DNA of 64,000 nt from Amaurobius ferox (GCA_951213105.1 OX578139.1:69189754-69253753); one strand, 5' to 3'. Shown: positions 1-10,103, numbered from the stretch's first letter. Notes: generated from the letters alone by a model not told the origin. Program-made: numbers and translations.

Positions 1-126
1 GATAATTTTAAAAATATTACCGAGGACTGTATCGCAATTGAGAGATGTTTGTATAAAATTGCATTGAAGTTGGAAAGTGTTTCATAATCAATGCTTTAAG
101 TATGATTGATCATTTTTGTTACTTTA
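1..126 (-). repeat. Family B element, 5' end, minus strand
   Basis: Reverse complement of the family B 5' terminus: ATCAATCATGC/GCATTGAT hairpin, AAACACTTTCCAACTT and CGATACATTCCTCGGTAAT blocks, here slightly diverged. It is cut by the window edge, so its full length is unknown. It stands head to head with the next copy across about 60 bases of unrelated sequence. Confidence 0.75.
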
Positions 127-187
127 TAAAACTGGTTCTTTCTAACGGGTTACTGCTGTGATATTTTTAAGGCACATCTAAATTAAT

Positions 188-1486
188 AACAAGAAAGATC
201 AATCATGCATAAAGCATTGATTATGAAACACTTTCCAACTTCAATGCAATTTTATTTAAACATGTCTAGAATGCAATACATTCCTCGGTAATATTTTAAA
301 ACTTATCACAATACTACATTAATTTATTATATTTGAAAACTTAAACCTTCATCGAAAAAAATGAACTTCATTCAAATGACGGCATTAAAATATAAATTGC
401 CTGGTTTAAACATCTCGAAAATGTGATACATTCCTCGGTAATAATTTTAGAGTTATCATAATACTACGATAATTTATTATATTTGAAAACTTCATCGAAA
501 ACAACTGAAATTCATTCAAATGACGTCATAGAAAAAATAACATGCCTGGCTCTCTCTATAAAAGCAGCATTTCATTCATAAATAATTTCTCATTCATGTC
601 AGTCATCACAATACTATAATAATTTATTTTATTTAAAAATTAAGACCATGGAGCTACAAGTAATTAAACTCTATGCGTAAAACTTCATCGAAAAAATTCG
701 TCCTTCTCTTTGTAAAATCAATGAATACTTCATTCATATCAGCTACGCAGACTCCATGAACTAAATGATTTTGTGTTAAAGAAATACAGCAATTCTAATA
801 CAACTCATTCTACATATTTTGCTGTTTACATTTTACATAGGTGAAAAATAGGCTTCTTTGTAGAAATAATCAAATTTGGATGAGCATTTAAACTCAAATA
901 TATTGTAATTGCGTTGTTTCAGTATGTAGATGCACAAAATTTAAGCAAAAATAAAGTGGTTTTAGGACGGATACAACACTCAATATGAATTAAAAAGAAC
1001 TTTAAAAATCACGATTTTGAGACAAGATGGGTGCCGTATATCATTTTGAAGTGGGTCACGGGATCTTTTCATATCATGGTCACGTGATCACTTCATATAA
1101 GAGGTGTTATTATTATTTTAATGTTTATTTTAAAAACTACTGAATATATTTCGCTGAATTTTTTTTATATTTTTAATGGAACAATTTGAATATTACCTAA
1201 AATTTTCGAAGCAATTTGTGAATTTCAAATCCGGTTAAAAAATGTTTGAAAAATTAGGTCCCATAGGGCTCAATATATTTCATTTTTTTAACCCGGGCTC
1301 AATCCAAAACTAATTGGGTGATATTATTCATTTATATTCCCATAGGTCCTACAGACCGTCTGAACAACATACTAAAATTTCATTTTGATTAAGTCATTTT
1401 TACGGCTGTTTTCGTCCTAACGGACAGACAGACAGATAGAATGAACAAAGTCATAAACACTTTTCAACTTTGTTGTAAAGTGTTAA
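188..1486 (+). mobile_element. Family B non-autonomous element, full length
   Basis: About 1.3 kb, and the best reference copy of this family in the window. It starts AACAAGAAAGATCAATCATG with a small hairpin and ends in a hairpin (AACACTTT...AAAGTGTT) preceded by a (GACA)n tract. It carries two copies of an internal block of about 170 bases (CGATACATTCCTCGG to AAATGACG), a TATAAAAG box and a Kozak-context ATG. No transposase or reverse transcriptase is encoded. The ends share the direct motif AAACACTTTYCAACTT but are not simple terminal inverted repeats, so the transposon class is open: a MITE-like or other non-autonomous DNA element is most likely. Other copies lie at 13430, 17693, 26447, 32119 and 60079. 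Confidence 0.8.
521..564 (+). promoter_or_regulatory. Putative Pol II promoter inside family B (CRE + TATA)
   Basis: A perfect cAMP-response-type palindrome TGACGTCA (521-528) lies 28 bases upstream of a TATAAAAG box (557-564). An ATG in strong context (ACCATGG, near 647) lies about 85 bases downstream. The TATA box is kept in the copies at 13798, 18057, 26535 and, reversed, near 32970. The CRE is intact again in the copy at 61283. This is motif evidence only; transcription is not shown. Confidence 0.45.
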
Positions 1487-2401
1487 AAATTACTCTCACT
1501 TTTACTATATTGAATGATAAAATACACGAATGGAGTTTAACATTGCATCCATTTTATTTGTTTGGAGAATCCTTTAATAGAAATTTAGCGATTATGAATT
1601 ATGACCGTCAGCCCGTATTTCGGGATCTTCAGACTGGATATCTAAAAAACAAGTTAATGTATATCTCAGCAGCAAATTATTTAATTTCAACCTAACCATT
1701 CAATTTAAATGTAATTTAGTACTAGTATTTCAATTTGTAAATATAAGCGGTTTATTGGTTTGCAGAGAGATCTAATAAGTAGAAGATCCAAAATTTGGTC
1801 AAACATTGAGAAATAGGATGTACAAATCTAAGACTGTTTTATAATATGTCCGCAGTAATGTTTTATTTTTATCAAAAACTATTTCATTAGTTTGAGATCT
1901 TTATTAAATAATGTTTAGGTTCACACTGTATACAACCTCACTGTCACATTAGGTCTACTATCGTAACCATAAAAGAGTAGACATCTTTGTAAGAACCGGT
2001 TTATTAGTACTCGCAACAAGTACATGACATAACAACCAGCCCTACACTCGTGAATACTAAACACTACTGAGAACAAACTCCATTGCAGTTTTATACAATA
2101 TTTTTAAATTTACGTTCATATGTAGCATCTATTTTACAAAGTTTTAAAAATATTTAATTTTTAATGCACTTTAAAACAGTAAAATATTAGAACTTTAAAA
2201 GTGCATTAAAATAAAACTCAATAAAACATCAGGACTTTATGCCTTTCTTACACATGAAATAGTCATAATTATAAAACATTAAATACGATTAGAAAGCTCA
2301 ACCCACCCTTACAGAGCGCTAATTGCATTTTGAAAGCAAAACAGAAAGTATCACAATAACAATTTATCAAAAGCTCGCACAGTTCTTCCGCAACTAGTTG
2401 C
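1487..2401. other. AT-rich interval, no feature recognised
   Basis: No coding signature, RNA gene or repeat shared with the rest of the window was recognised. Confidence 0.5.
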
Positions 2402-2805
2402 ATATGATTTGTTGAGACCCAGACCGTCCGACCTACCAGAAAGGTGTAAGGTAACTGTTTGGACGGCCGGGAAGTGCCACCCAATTTAGTCCGGGACCCA
2501 GTGGGGGAGGTATCCACAGAGACCGTACCCTCCTTCCCCTACCACCAACCTCTCGGAAGGACTTACGAATCCACATGTTTAACGTGATCTTACTCCGCAT
2601 GAACACGGCGGCAGTTGTGGCAGCGTGCAAATCCAGCGCGCAAACCACCGGGCTACCGCGCCCGAAAAGTGCCAACAGCACGCGGTGTTCCCAGGTGGTC
2701 ACCCACCCAAGTACTAACCGCGCCCGATGCTGCCTGACTTTGGTGATCTAACGAGAACCGGTGTTTTCAGCACGGTACGGCCGTTGGCCCATATATATGA
2801 TTTGT
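2402..2805 (-). mobile_element. 5S-headed tRNA-type SINE with target duplications
   Basis: On the minus strand the order is: 5S rRNA sequence (2788-2671), a short linker, a tRNA-derived head with an A-box-like stretch (TAGCCCGGTGG), a body shared with the SINEs at 16050, 33367 and 38806, and a 3' tail ending GGTCTGGGTCTCAACAA. The direct repeat ATATGATTTGT occurs just outside both ends (2402-2412 and 2795-2805), as expected of a target-site duplication made when the whole 5S plus SINE unit was retroposed as one RNA. Compared with the copy at 33367 it lacks about 30 bases that include the tRNA B box, so the 5S internal promoter may be the functional one. Confidence 0.8.
2671..2788 (-). rRNA. 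5S rRNA sequence forming the head of a SINE
   Basis: 118 nt collinear with arthropod 5S rRNA from GCCAACGG to the closing CTGTTGGC. The Pol III internal control region is recognisable (GCATCGGGCGCGG, GTTAGTACTTGGGTGGGTGA, CACCTGGGAACACC). The two ends pair as helix I. No oligo-T terminator follows; the sequence runs straight into SINE sequence. This is a 5S-derived retroposon module, not a ribosomal gene. Confidence 0.85.
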
Positions 2806-3800
2806 GTATTTGTTTATTTTCAGACACTTTCTTAGATGATTTAGGAACATGTTACTTGTATATATTTTAGTAGTAGTATAATCCATCTCATCATTGCATA
2901 TAGGTGTATTTAAAGATACTCAATTGTATATGATATCTTCGTGCCACTTTATACCCTCAAACTAAAAACATCATCTCAAACGTCCCATGGCTTTAACAAT
3001 TTTATCTGGTTACTAGTATTTATACTTTAGAATTAATACATTCTGATTAGACTCAATCCAAGGAAGATTTCTAGTACTACAATCATAATTTTTAGAAATA
3101 TTTTGCCTCTTTCGAAATTGAGGAACAATAACCTTCTGAACTTGCGGAACCAATAAACTTTTATTTACGGTAACTTCAGTTCTGGCCTATCTCCTCATTA
3201 ATATTTACGAAGACATATACTTTTAATTAAGAATTTCTAATGAAGCATTTCTATACTCTGAAAAACATAACTTAGGTCATGAGTCCTTTCAGCATATTTT
3301 CTATGCATTATTTAGCTGTTTGAAATACCCGTTCATCTTGTCCATTCGATTTAGTATAAATTTGATTATATATTATGATTTCAAAGCACCAATCGCTATC
3401 AAATTTCCCAAATTGGTACCAACTAAAAGCCATTTTTTCTGCAATTACAGTTTGTGGTATTCCATGATAAGCAACGGAACATGTTCAATCCACATTGACG
3501 AATAATATACTTGCAAATATCCATACCAACCTTTTCGAATATAATCCAGTTACTACATGCGAGGGCATGGACTCTTATACTTTACTATGTTTAAACTACT
3601 CGCTTATTCTTAATATTACATTTTTACATAAAAATATTAAAACAACTAAATTACAATATAGAAGAGCATCGCCTGCTCTACTGAAGGTCATATTTGCAAG
3701 CAGCACATACTTCTCAATTCAAGTGGTTGTCTTAACGTATAACCTCGTCTTGAAAATAAGACCAGAGTTCTTTTTGGTTTATCGTCAACAGAAAAAAAAA
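2806..3800. other. AT-rich interval, no feature recognised
   Basis: Only short chance open frames. No protein family, RNA or repeat shared with the rest of the window was seen. Confidence 0.5.
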
Positions 3801-4567
3801 TCTGATGTGGGCAACACATGACTTTCCTTATATAATGTAATGAATTCACTACTTTTACAGTAAAAAAATAGGTTTTTCTTGTAGTAGATACTAATATTCT
3901 TTCCAAGATATTGAATTTTCGACTATTAGTCGTCATTTTCATTGATTTAGCATCATTTTTATCCATTTGGCGAGATTTTCATTAATTTGGCAACATTTCA
4001 AAAGGCGGAAAGTCGCCAAGTTGGCGACATTCCGCCAAATTCGTCGCCAAAATCTCGCCAAGCGTTATGCACTAAGAAAAAAGTTATTCTTACAGCAGAT
4101 AAATGACTATTGGCGCTTAAATACAAAAGTATTATTCAAAGTATATTTTTTCATGAATGGAACGAGCTAGATCCACGAAAATGATGTCACTCAATTTATC
4201 GCATAGTATTACATATGAAAAGTGAACATGTTTCTCAATAGGAATTTTTTTTTTATGTGACTTTTTCATAATTTTTTTGAAAAATGTACAATATCTCGAG
4301 AACGGTTCATGTTAGCGTTCTAAAATTTATGCCAATCGTTTTCTAATGAAAAATTACAAAAGAAATGTCTATTTGCGTAACTTTATTAGCGGTTTTGATT
4401 TTTTGACGATTTTTTCAAAATTTTATTCGAGAATTTAGGGGCGTTCTGAACATTCGATTGCGTATGAAAACAATAGGCTTCCAGTGTTTATGGATTGTGA
4501 TTTTTGTATCAAATTTGGTTCGAATCGGTCCTTTCGTTCGTCAGTTATTGTCTCCACAGACTCACTG

Positions 4568-4635
<68 letters not shown>

Positions 4636-4819
4636 TTTCACACACACACACACACACACATACTTTCACACACACACACACACACACAGACATCACTTCA
4701 AAAATGTTTGATTCGTGATCAGGGATGCTTGAAACGTGCTCTCCCGTCGAAAACTCGAATTCGAATTTTCGACCCCGTCACAATACTTTCCTTATACATT
4801 ATGTATATAAGGAAAGTAA
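3801..4819 (+). mobile_element. Family A non-autonomous element with (CA)n
   Basis: About 1.0 kb reference copy. The 5' end is TCTGATGTGGGCAACACATG (a small hairpin, ATGTG/CACAT) followed by CTTTCCTTATATAATG. The 3' end is the near-perfect palindrome ACTTTCCTTATACATTATG to AAGGAAAG. The motif CTTTCCTTATA(TAC)ATAATG is therefore inverted between the two ends. Internal landmarks are a GC-rich palindromic stretch (GTCGCCAAGTTGGCGACATT), CGAGAACGGTTCATG, the module TTCGAATCGGTCC..TTCGTTCGTCAGTTAT and a (CA)n tract interrupted by TACTTTCA. No coding capacity; apparent open frames are chance readings. Other copies start at 6161, 39220, 40435, 41808, 43951 and 60169. Confidence 0.8.
4570..4690. repeat. 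(CA)n microsatellite array inside family A
   Basis: Four (CA)n runs separated by the same 8-base interruption TACTTTCA, which suggests expansion of a compound unit rather than single-step slippage alone. The same interruption occurs in the copies at 39985 and 44150. Confidence 0.9.
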
Positions 4820-6160
4820 TTACCAAAACACCGGATGTAATTACTGCTCTGCTCACTAAATAGCTGGATCTTGTAGAACCAATGCAAAATTTTATAAATC
4901 CTCTAACATTGACGAAATAAAAATGGGTGTAGCTTATTAGGGTCCGGACATTTTTTGGAGCAGACACCATATATTTACCTTACAAACTCCGTCCCAAACA
5001 AGGCCTGTGAAGCAATCTAAATATCTTTATCCACCACCACACTATACTACTATTCAGGTATTGATGCAGAGTATTATATTTAGTTATAACTGCTTAATAA
5101 ACGTAATAGTGTAAAGTACTGAAATAGAACCTAAGCCGACAAAAACAGAACTTCCCTTGGTATTCAAAATTCAAATTGATAAACACATTTTATTTACAAA
5201 GCACGTAGAAGAATTTCTATAAATAGCCCTTTCATTACTTAGATTACACTAGAAAGCAAAGTATCAATTCTTCGCAATATCCATTATTTCATTCTGCGTC
5301 GTTACAGTGAGCCACTAAATGTCTTTTCTGGATCAACTGTGCTATATTTCTTCTTATCATTATATATGGACAAATGGGCCATTTACACACTGAGTCGATG
5401 GCAATGGCCCTATATTTCATAACATAATGTATTCACTATATATTTTCTTATTTCTGCTTACCATTATTGCAAAGAAAAATAATCTTACGTACACACAATT
5501 CATTACTTCCAATACAAACAATTCAAAAATATTTTATTCGAAAAGTTTCAGAGTGACTTTTTTCTTCTAAAATGTACTTCATAAAATTAGAATTTCAAAC
5601 AATTAGATTGGTACAATAAAGTTTTAAGAATAAAAAAGAACATATTTCTGAAAAAAAAATCTGACTCTTTATAATAACAATTTTAAATAGTTTAACTATA
5701 AATAAGAAATGTGCTAGATAGACTGCAAAATAGGAATTTTAAAACAACCTTTCTAAATACAGAAATTTTACAAAATGTCACAATTTGAGAAAAATGCAAA
5801 TATGTTTAAATAAGATCACTGCATGACTTTAAATACGAAATATTAGACAGCAAAAGATTACTTAATAGTATAGTGCATAGAATTTTTAAACAACGTGCTA
5901 AAATCCACTCCAATAATAAGAGCTTGCAACTACGTCCCGGTAGCATAATTGGAAATGCTTCAGGTGGCCAATACGAAGACTGAATCAAAGCTCGGCTGGG
6001 ATAGCATGAATATTTACAATGACGCCCGAAAAGATTAACCCTGCACGAATTTACTAGTCTGTCAGATATTGAGCACCGATTTCGGGAGACCGAAGACCAC
6101 ACAGAAGGATAACCTGAAGGATAAAAATAGCATCAGTAGGCGAACATGGGGTAAAAAAAA
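4820..6160. other. AT-rich interval, no feature recognised
   Basis: No recognisable gene. A minus-strand open frame at 5806-6102 has no recognisable domain and is probably chance. Confidence 0.5.
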
Positions 6161-6959
6161 TCTGATGTGGGCAACACATGACTTTCCTTATATAATGCAA
6201 TTAATTTACTACTTTTACAGTTAAAAAAAGTGTTATTCTTATAGTAGATACTTATATTCTTTCCAAGATATTGAATTTCCTTCAATTAGTCGTCATTTTC
6301 ATTGATTTAGCGCCATTTTTATCCATTTGGCAAGATTTTTGTTAATTTGGCAACAATTAAAAATGTCGCCAAGTTGGCGACATTCCGACAAATTCGTCGC
6401 CAAAATATCGCCAAGCGTTATGGACGGAGAAATAAATTATTCTTACAGCAGATAAATGACTATTGGCATTCAAATACAAAAAGTATTACTCAAAGTATCT
6501 TTTTTCATGAATGGAATGAGCTAGTTCCACGAAAATGATGTCACCAAATTTATCGCATGGTATTACATATGAAAAGTGAACATGTTTCTCAATAGGAAAT
6601 ATTTTTTTTTATTTTATGTGACTTTTTGGTACTTTTTTTGAAAAATGTGCAATATTCCGAGAACGGTTCATGTTAGCGTTTTAAAATTTATGTCAATCGT
6701 TTTCAAATGAAAAATTACATATGAAACATCAATTTGCGTAACTTTAGAAGTGGTTTTGATTTTTTGACGATTTTTTCGAAATTTCACTCGAATATTCAGG
6801 GGGGTTCTGAACATTTGGTTGCGTATAAAAACAATAGGCTTCCAGTGTTTACGGATTGTGATTTTTGTATCAAATTTCTTTCGAATCGGTCCATTCGTTC
6901 GTCAGTTATCGTCTCCACAGGCTCACTGACACACACACACACATACACACACACACATG

Positions 6960-6995
<36 letters not shown>

Positions 6996-7121
6996 TCACT
7001 TCAGAAATGTTTGATTCGTGATCAGGGATGCTTGAAACGTGCTCTCTCGTCGAAAACTCGAATTCGAATTTTCGACCCCGTCGCAATACTTTCCTTTTAC
7101 ATTATGTATATAAGGAAAGTA
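6161..7121 (+). mobile_element. Family A element, copy 2
   Basis: Full-length copy with the same 5' TCTGATGTGGGCAACAC and 3' AAGGAAAG ends as the copy at 3801. It is shorter mainly because the (CA)n block is reduced. The left flank is an A-run. Confidence 0.8.
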
Positions 7122-7224
7122 ATAGCAGGGATGGCCAGTCAGGTTGTCAAGCTGCATGTCAATCTGGCATTAGAGGAAGGAGATTTCAAAGTCCACTTCA
7201 ACGATAATAGAGCTTAAACTGCCG

Positions 7225-7300
7225 TCTTAATAACTCATAGGAAAAGCGTCAGCTGTCCAATACAAAGGTCCGAGGTTCGAGTCCCATCTGGAACACCAAT
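7225..7300 (+). repeat. tRNA-like relic
   Basis: An A-box-like TAACTCATAGGAAAAGCG and a good B box (GAGGTTCGAGTCCCATCTGG) are spaced as in a tRNA, and the relic ends GGAACACC. The 5' acceptor strand and the anticodon stem do not pair convincingly, so it is a decayed tRNA or tRNA-SINE fragment rather than a tRNA gene. Confidence 0.4.
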
Positions 7301-7354
7301 GATTTTTACACGTATCTAAATATAATATAAGTATCAAACAAAATATCACAATTT

Positions 7355-7745
7355 CAGAAAATTGTAGAAACTGTACTGGCCGATCTAATTATATTTACAA
7401 ACTATCATGTAATACCTCCTATATTGGACAAACTAGTCATTTTCATCTAAATGTTCACCGAAATAACATTGAAACTTTCTTTCCTAATTATTCTAATCAA
7501 TATCAGCAACCAACTACTGCATATGCTAAATCAGATTCTTATTTAGAAAATGCACTCTTTTCAATACATGGTACGTATCCATCTCAATCTTAGATATCAT
7601 AAAAAATCCATTAGATGTACATTTTTATGCAAACTTCCTAATAAATCCAGAACACATCTTTTTTCCCCTCGAAATCAAAGATATATAATAAGAAGAATGC
7701 AGAAAAAACAACTTTTCTCTGGGCATTCAAAGCAAGGTTATTTCC
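7355..7745 (+). pseudogene. Naiad-type GIY-YIG endonuclease fragment
   Basis: The frame starting near 7360 reads NCRNC, then YIYKLSCN, SYIGQT, and HLNVHRN, matching the GIY-YIG nuclease core of Penelope-like elements (Y..Y, YIG, conserved H/R). It aligns with the endonuclease at 29669-30240 (IYKISCN, SYIRQ, HLRMNVHRD) but is from another copy and keeps the intact YIG. A three-residue gap relative to that copy removes one cysteine. The downstream part is frameshifted (around 7575) and continues to about 7745. No RT is attached. Confidence 0.6.
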
Positions 7746-8172
7746 ATTTTTAATCATTTAAATGCATAAAACCCACTAAATTATTCAAAAAATGTTAGAA
7801 AATCAACTATTTCAATAGATTTAATGTTAATAAAGATAGAACTGGATTTTACAACTGAAATCACTATCCAAGTTTGAAACGAAGAAAAGTAGAATTATTT
7901 TTTACAAAGTAATGTAATCATCATATTTTATTATAAACTACTATATGCGTATTGTTTTTATTTTTAACTTTCTTGTCAGTCTACTAAATGTAAGATTTGA
8001 ATGATAATTTATGTTCTTAGTAATTTGTTTGAATAATTTTTTCATGCAACATTTTATTATAAAGTAGAACATCAAACAAAGGAGAGACATACAATAGATT
8101 TACCATATTTTTAATCATCCTCGTTTAACCGGATTTTCTCCTAACTGGCTTACCCTCGGTACCAATTAAGCT

Positions 8173-8275
8173 GGTTAAGAGCAAGGTTAATAGAATATTA
8201 ATCTTGCTCTTAACCTTATTATATATAAGTTACTCTACGGACCCCTTATTATATATAAGATATTCTACGGATCTT
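8173..8275. repeat. Hairpin followed by a direct repeat
   Basis: Near-perfect inverted repeat GGTTAAGAGCAAGGTTAATA / TATTAATCTTGCTCTTAACC with a 3-base loop (8173-8215). It is followed by two copies of a 29-base repeat built on TTATTATATATAAG..TTCTACGGA. Confidence 0.7.
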
Positions 8276-8285
8276 GGGTTAAGAG

Positions 8286-8829
8286 GGGTTTTACTGTAGT
8301 ACAACAGCAGCAAATAAAAATATATTTCAAACACAGTTCTTTCAGATATGAAATTGGTTAACATTTGGTTTAGTACTTATTTAGGCCCCCTTTTCCTCAT
8401 CGATTGATAAATCCTTTTCTCAAAGTAATTTCCAAACTTTCGACGCTTTTCTTGTTGATTCCTTATTTTTCATGAGATTCGTGGTTTCTTTTGCGTTCCG
8501 TCTGGTCAAGAATGTGATATAAATATGACTTTTATCGAAGAAAGATGTTCACAAAGCGTCATAAAATCGTACTATAAAACTCTTGGCTTAAGGAAACTGT
8601 GTTATTTGTATATAATAACCATCATTGTGGAGTAACTGAATAAAAGTAACGACGTTACTTGTAAGGATTACTTTTCTTTAACAAGAACCGTTCTCGTTTT
8701 TTCATAAAATCAGCAAATTTATCCGTAATCAAAAAAAGAAAAAGATTATTCGTTATTTTTAAAAATACGTTCATTTTGCCTCAAACTCGATAATTTTTAA
8801 AAATCACAAACTATTAGATAAAATTAAGG
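8286..8829. other. AT-rich interval, no feature recognised
   Basis: No recognisable gene or repeat. Confidence 0.5.
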
Positions 8830-9165
8830 ACAAAACATTTTAAAAAGCGAAAGATCTTTTATTTAAGACATCCTAAAAGACGTACAAAATATATATTAAG
8901 AACTGCCAGAGCGCTTGGGCTACATAAATAATAAAAACATGGAATGTTTATATATGTATAGAGACCAGTTTAAAGACAATTTGCATAAAATATAAAATGA
9001 TAAATGAACTTACTAAAAATAATAAAAGAAATAAATATACACGGAAATTACAAAATAAGTTTAAACGCTTACGAATTTTAAATTATTACAAGAAAAGAAC
9101 TAATACAAATTTTAGAAAACGTCAAGCATGATATTCCTGAGAATGACGTCACAAAAAACTTTTAA
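8830..9165 (-). repeat. Penelope-like 3' UTR / pseudo-LTR segment without ribozyme core
   Basis: Minus-strand homologue of the plus-strand segment at 11030-11345 (shared GCGCTCTGGCAG, ATTCCATGTTTTTA and GTACGTCTTTTAGGATG). Where that segment has the hammerhead core, this copy reads GTAGCC then CAAGCGCTCTGGC. The roughly 28 bases holding CTGATGA, stem II and most of GAAA are missing. It lies directly 3' of the endonuclease region at 9170-9690. Confidence 0.7.
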
Positions 9166-9169
9166 GAAA

Positions 9170-9690
9170 TTTGAATTGCATAGAGTCGGGAATGAGTCGC
9201 CAAGCATAACTTAAAATTTGAACAGGATCAAAATTACAAATGGATTCACGGTAAATATAAATTAACAGGGATTCATAAAGAAGAATACTACGAGGATTGT
9301 TACAACGAACCAAAAGGAAAGTTTTTTAAAAAACGGGACAAAATTTATCATTAACCACATATTGAGCAAGAGCCGTAGATAGTTTACCAGATTTGACATC
9401 GCGAGTATATTCTGCTGAACGGATGCCAACAGTAAATTTTGTACTACCAATGTAGCATTTATAGTCACCAGCAGGGGATAACAGGGGAACGACATACACC
9501 CCTGCAAAGCTTTTAAAGTCTTCAAAATTCCCAAATTTATCGGATAGAATACGATTAAATAAAGTGGTAATATTAGAGTGAGCGCGTTTGAAACCAAATT
9601 CATGGCGGAAATTAATAAAAGGAGAGAAAATCTTAGGATGGTAAGGAACACTAGATTTATGGACTAAACGATCTTTAATAGCAACAAGTT
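9170..9690 (-). pseudogene. Canonical Penelope-like C-terminal GIY-YIG endonuclease
   Basis: Minus-strand translation gives VAIKDRLVHKSS, then GVYVVPLLSPAGDYKCYIGS (the GIY and YIG halves of the nuclease core), GIRSAEYTRDV (conserved arginine), and, after a one-base frameshift and a TAA at 9326-9328, LYESLLIY with the family's catalytic glutamate. This is the C-terminal endonuclease of an EN+ Penelope-like element. Its partner RT is the displaced piece at 10135-10866: both pieces contain the linker encoding LVAIKDR, so they come from two truncated copies or from a rearranged tandem. Confidence 0.7.
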
Positions 9691-9880
9691 CAGTATCAAC
9701 TTGAGTGAATTTAAGACAAACGTGGGCGAAGATCTTATGAATAAATTCAAATTATTCATAAGATCTTCGCCCACGTTCGTCTTCAATTCACTCAAGTTGA
9801 TTAAACTTATTGCTATTAAAGATCGTTTAGTCCATAAATCTAGTGTTGCTCACCATCCTAGGATTTTCCGTCCTTTTAAA
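9632..9880. repeat. Large palindrome within the Penelope-like locus
   Basis: Arms of about 120 bases around the 7-base centre ATTCAAA (near 9753). The inner 48 bases on each side are almost identical (ATCTTATGAATAA / TTATTCATAAGAT at the core). The left arm is the minus-strand linker/endonuclease region and the right arm is the same region in plus orientation, so the palindrome is an inverted partial duplication of the element. Confidence 0.85.
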
Positions 9881-9884
9881 ACGC

Positions 9885-9950
9885 TTTGTCCTTGGTTTTA
9901 TCTATTGTATGCAGACGTGATACCAATCTTGATTATATACTGGTCAACCG
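9885..9950 (+). repeat. Penelope-like 3' end fragment
   Basis: ACGCTTTGTCCTTGGTTTTA then GCAGACGTGATACCAATCTT closely match the segment near 11335-11390. This places a second terminus of the same element directly after the palindrome. Confidence 0.6.
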
Positions 9951-10103
9951 GTTTTGAAGACAGAAACCAGCGTCCTTCTTCAATTCCAACACCATACGTA
10001 TTTAAAAAAGTTCGGCAACTGAGATACACGTCTGTAATTCACTATAACAGCCAAAACTACACAAACTGATAAAAAATTAATAAAAAATATTTGTTTATTT
10101 TAG

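Noticed and set aside
3801..4819. Family A as a Helitron
   Set aside because: It starts with TC and has a 3' hairpin, but the 3' end is not CTRR and TAAAAA is present on both sides in the clean nested insertion.
4435..4863. Open frames rich in His-Thr or Cys-Val repeats at this and other (CA)n/(TG)n tracts
   Set aside because: They are translations of dinucleotide repeats on both strands; no start context, domain or conservation supports a protein.
7225..7300. Functional tRNA gene
   Set aside because: The B box is good but acceptor and anticodon stems do not pair.
9262..9651. Hydrophobic 129-codon minus-strand frame as a membrane protein
   Set aside because: It is an out-of-frame reading of the Penelope-like endonuclease, whose GIY-YIG motif is clear in the neighbouring frame.
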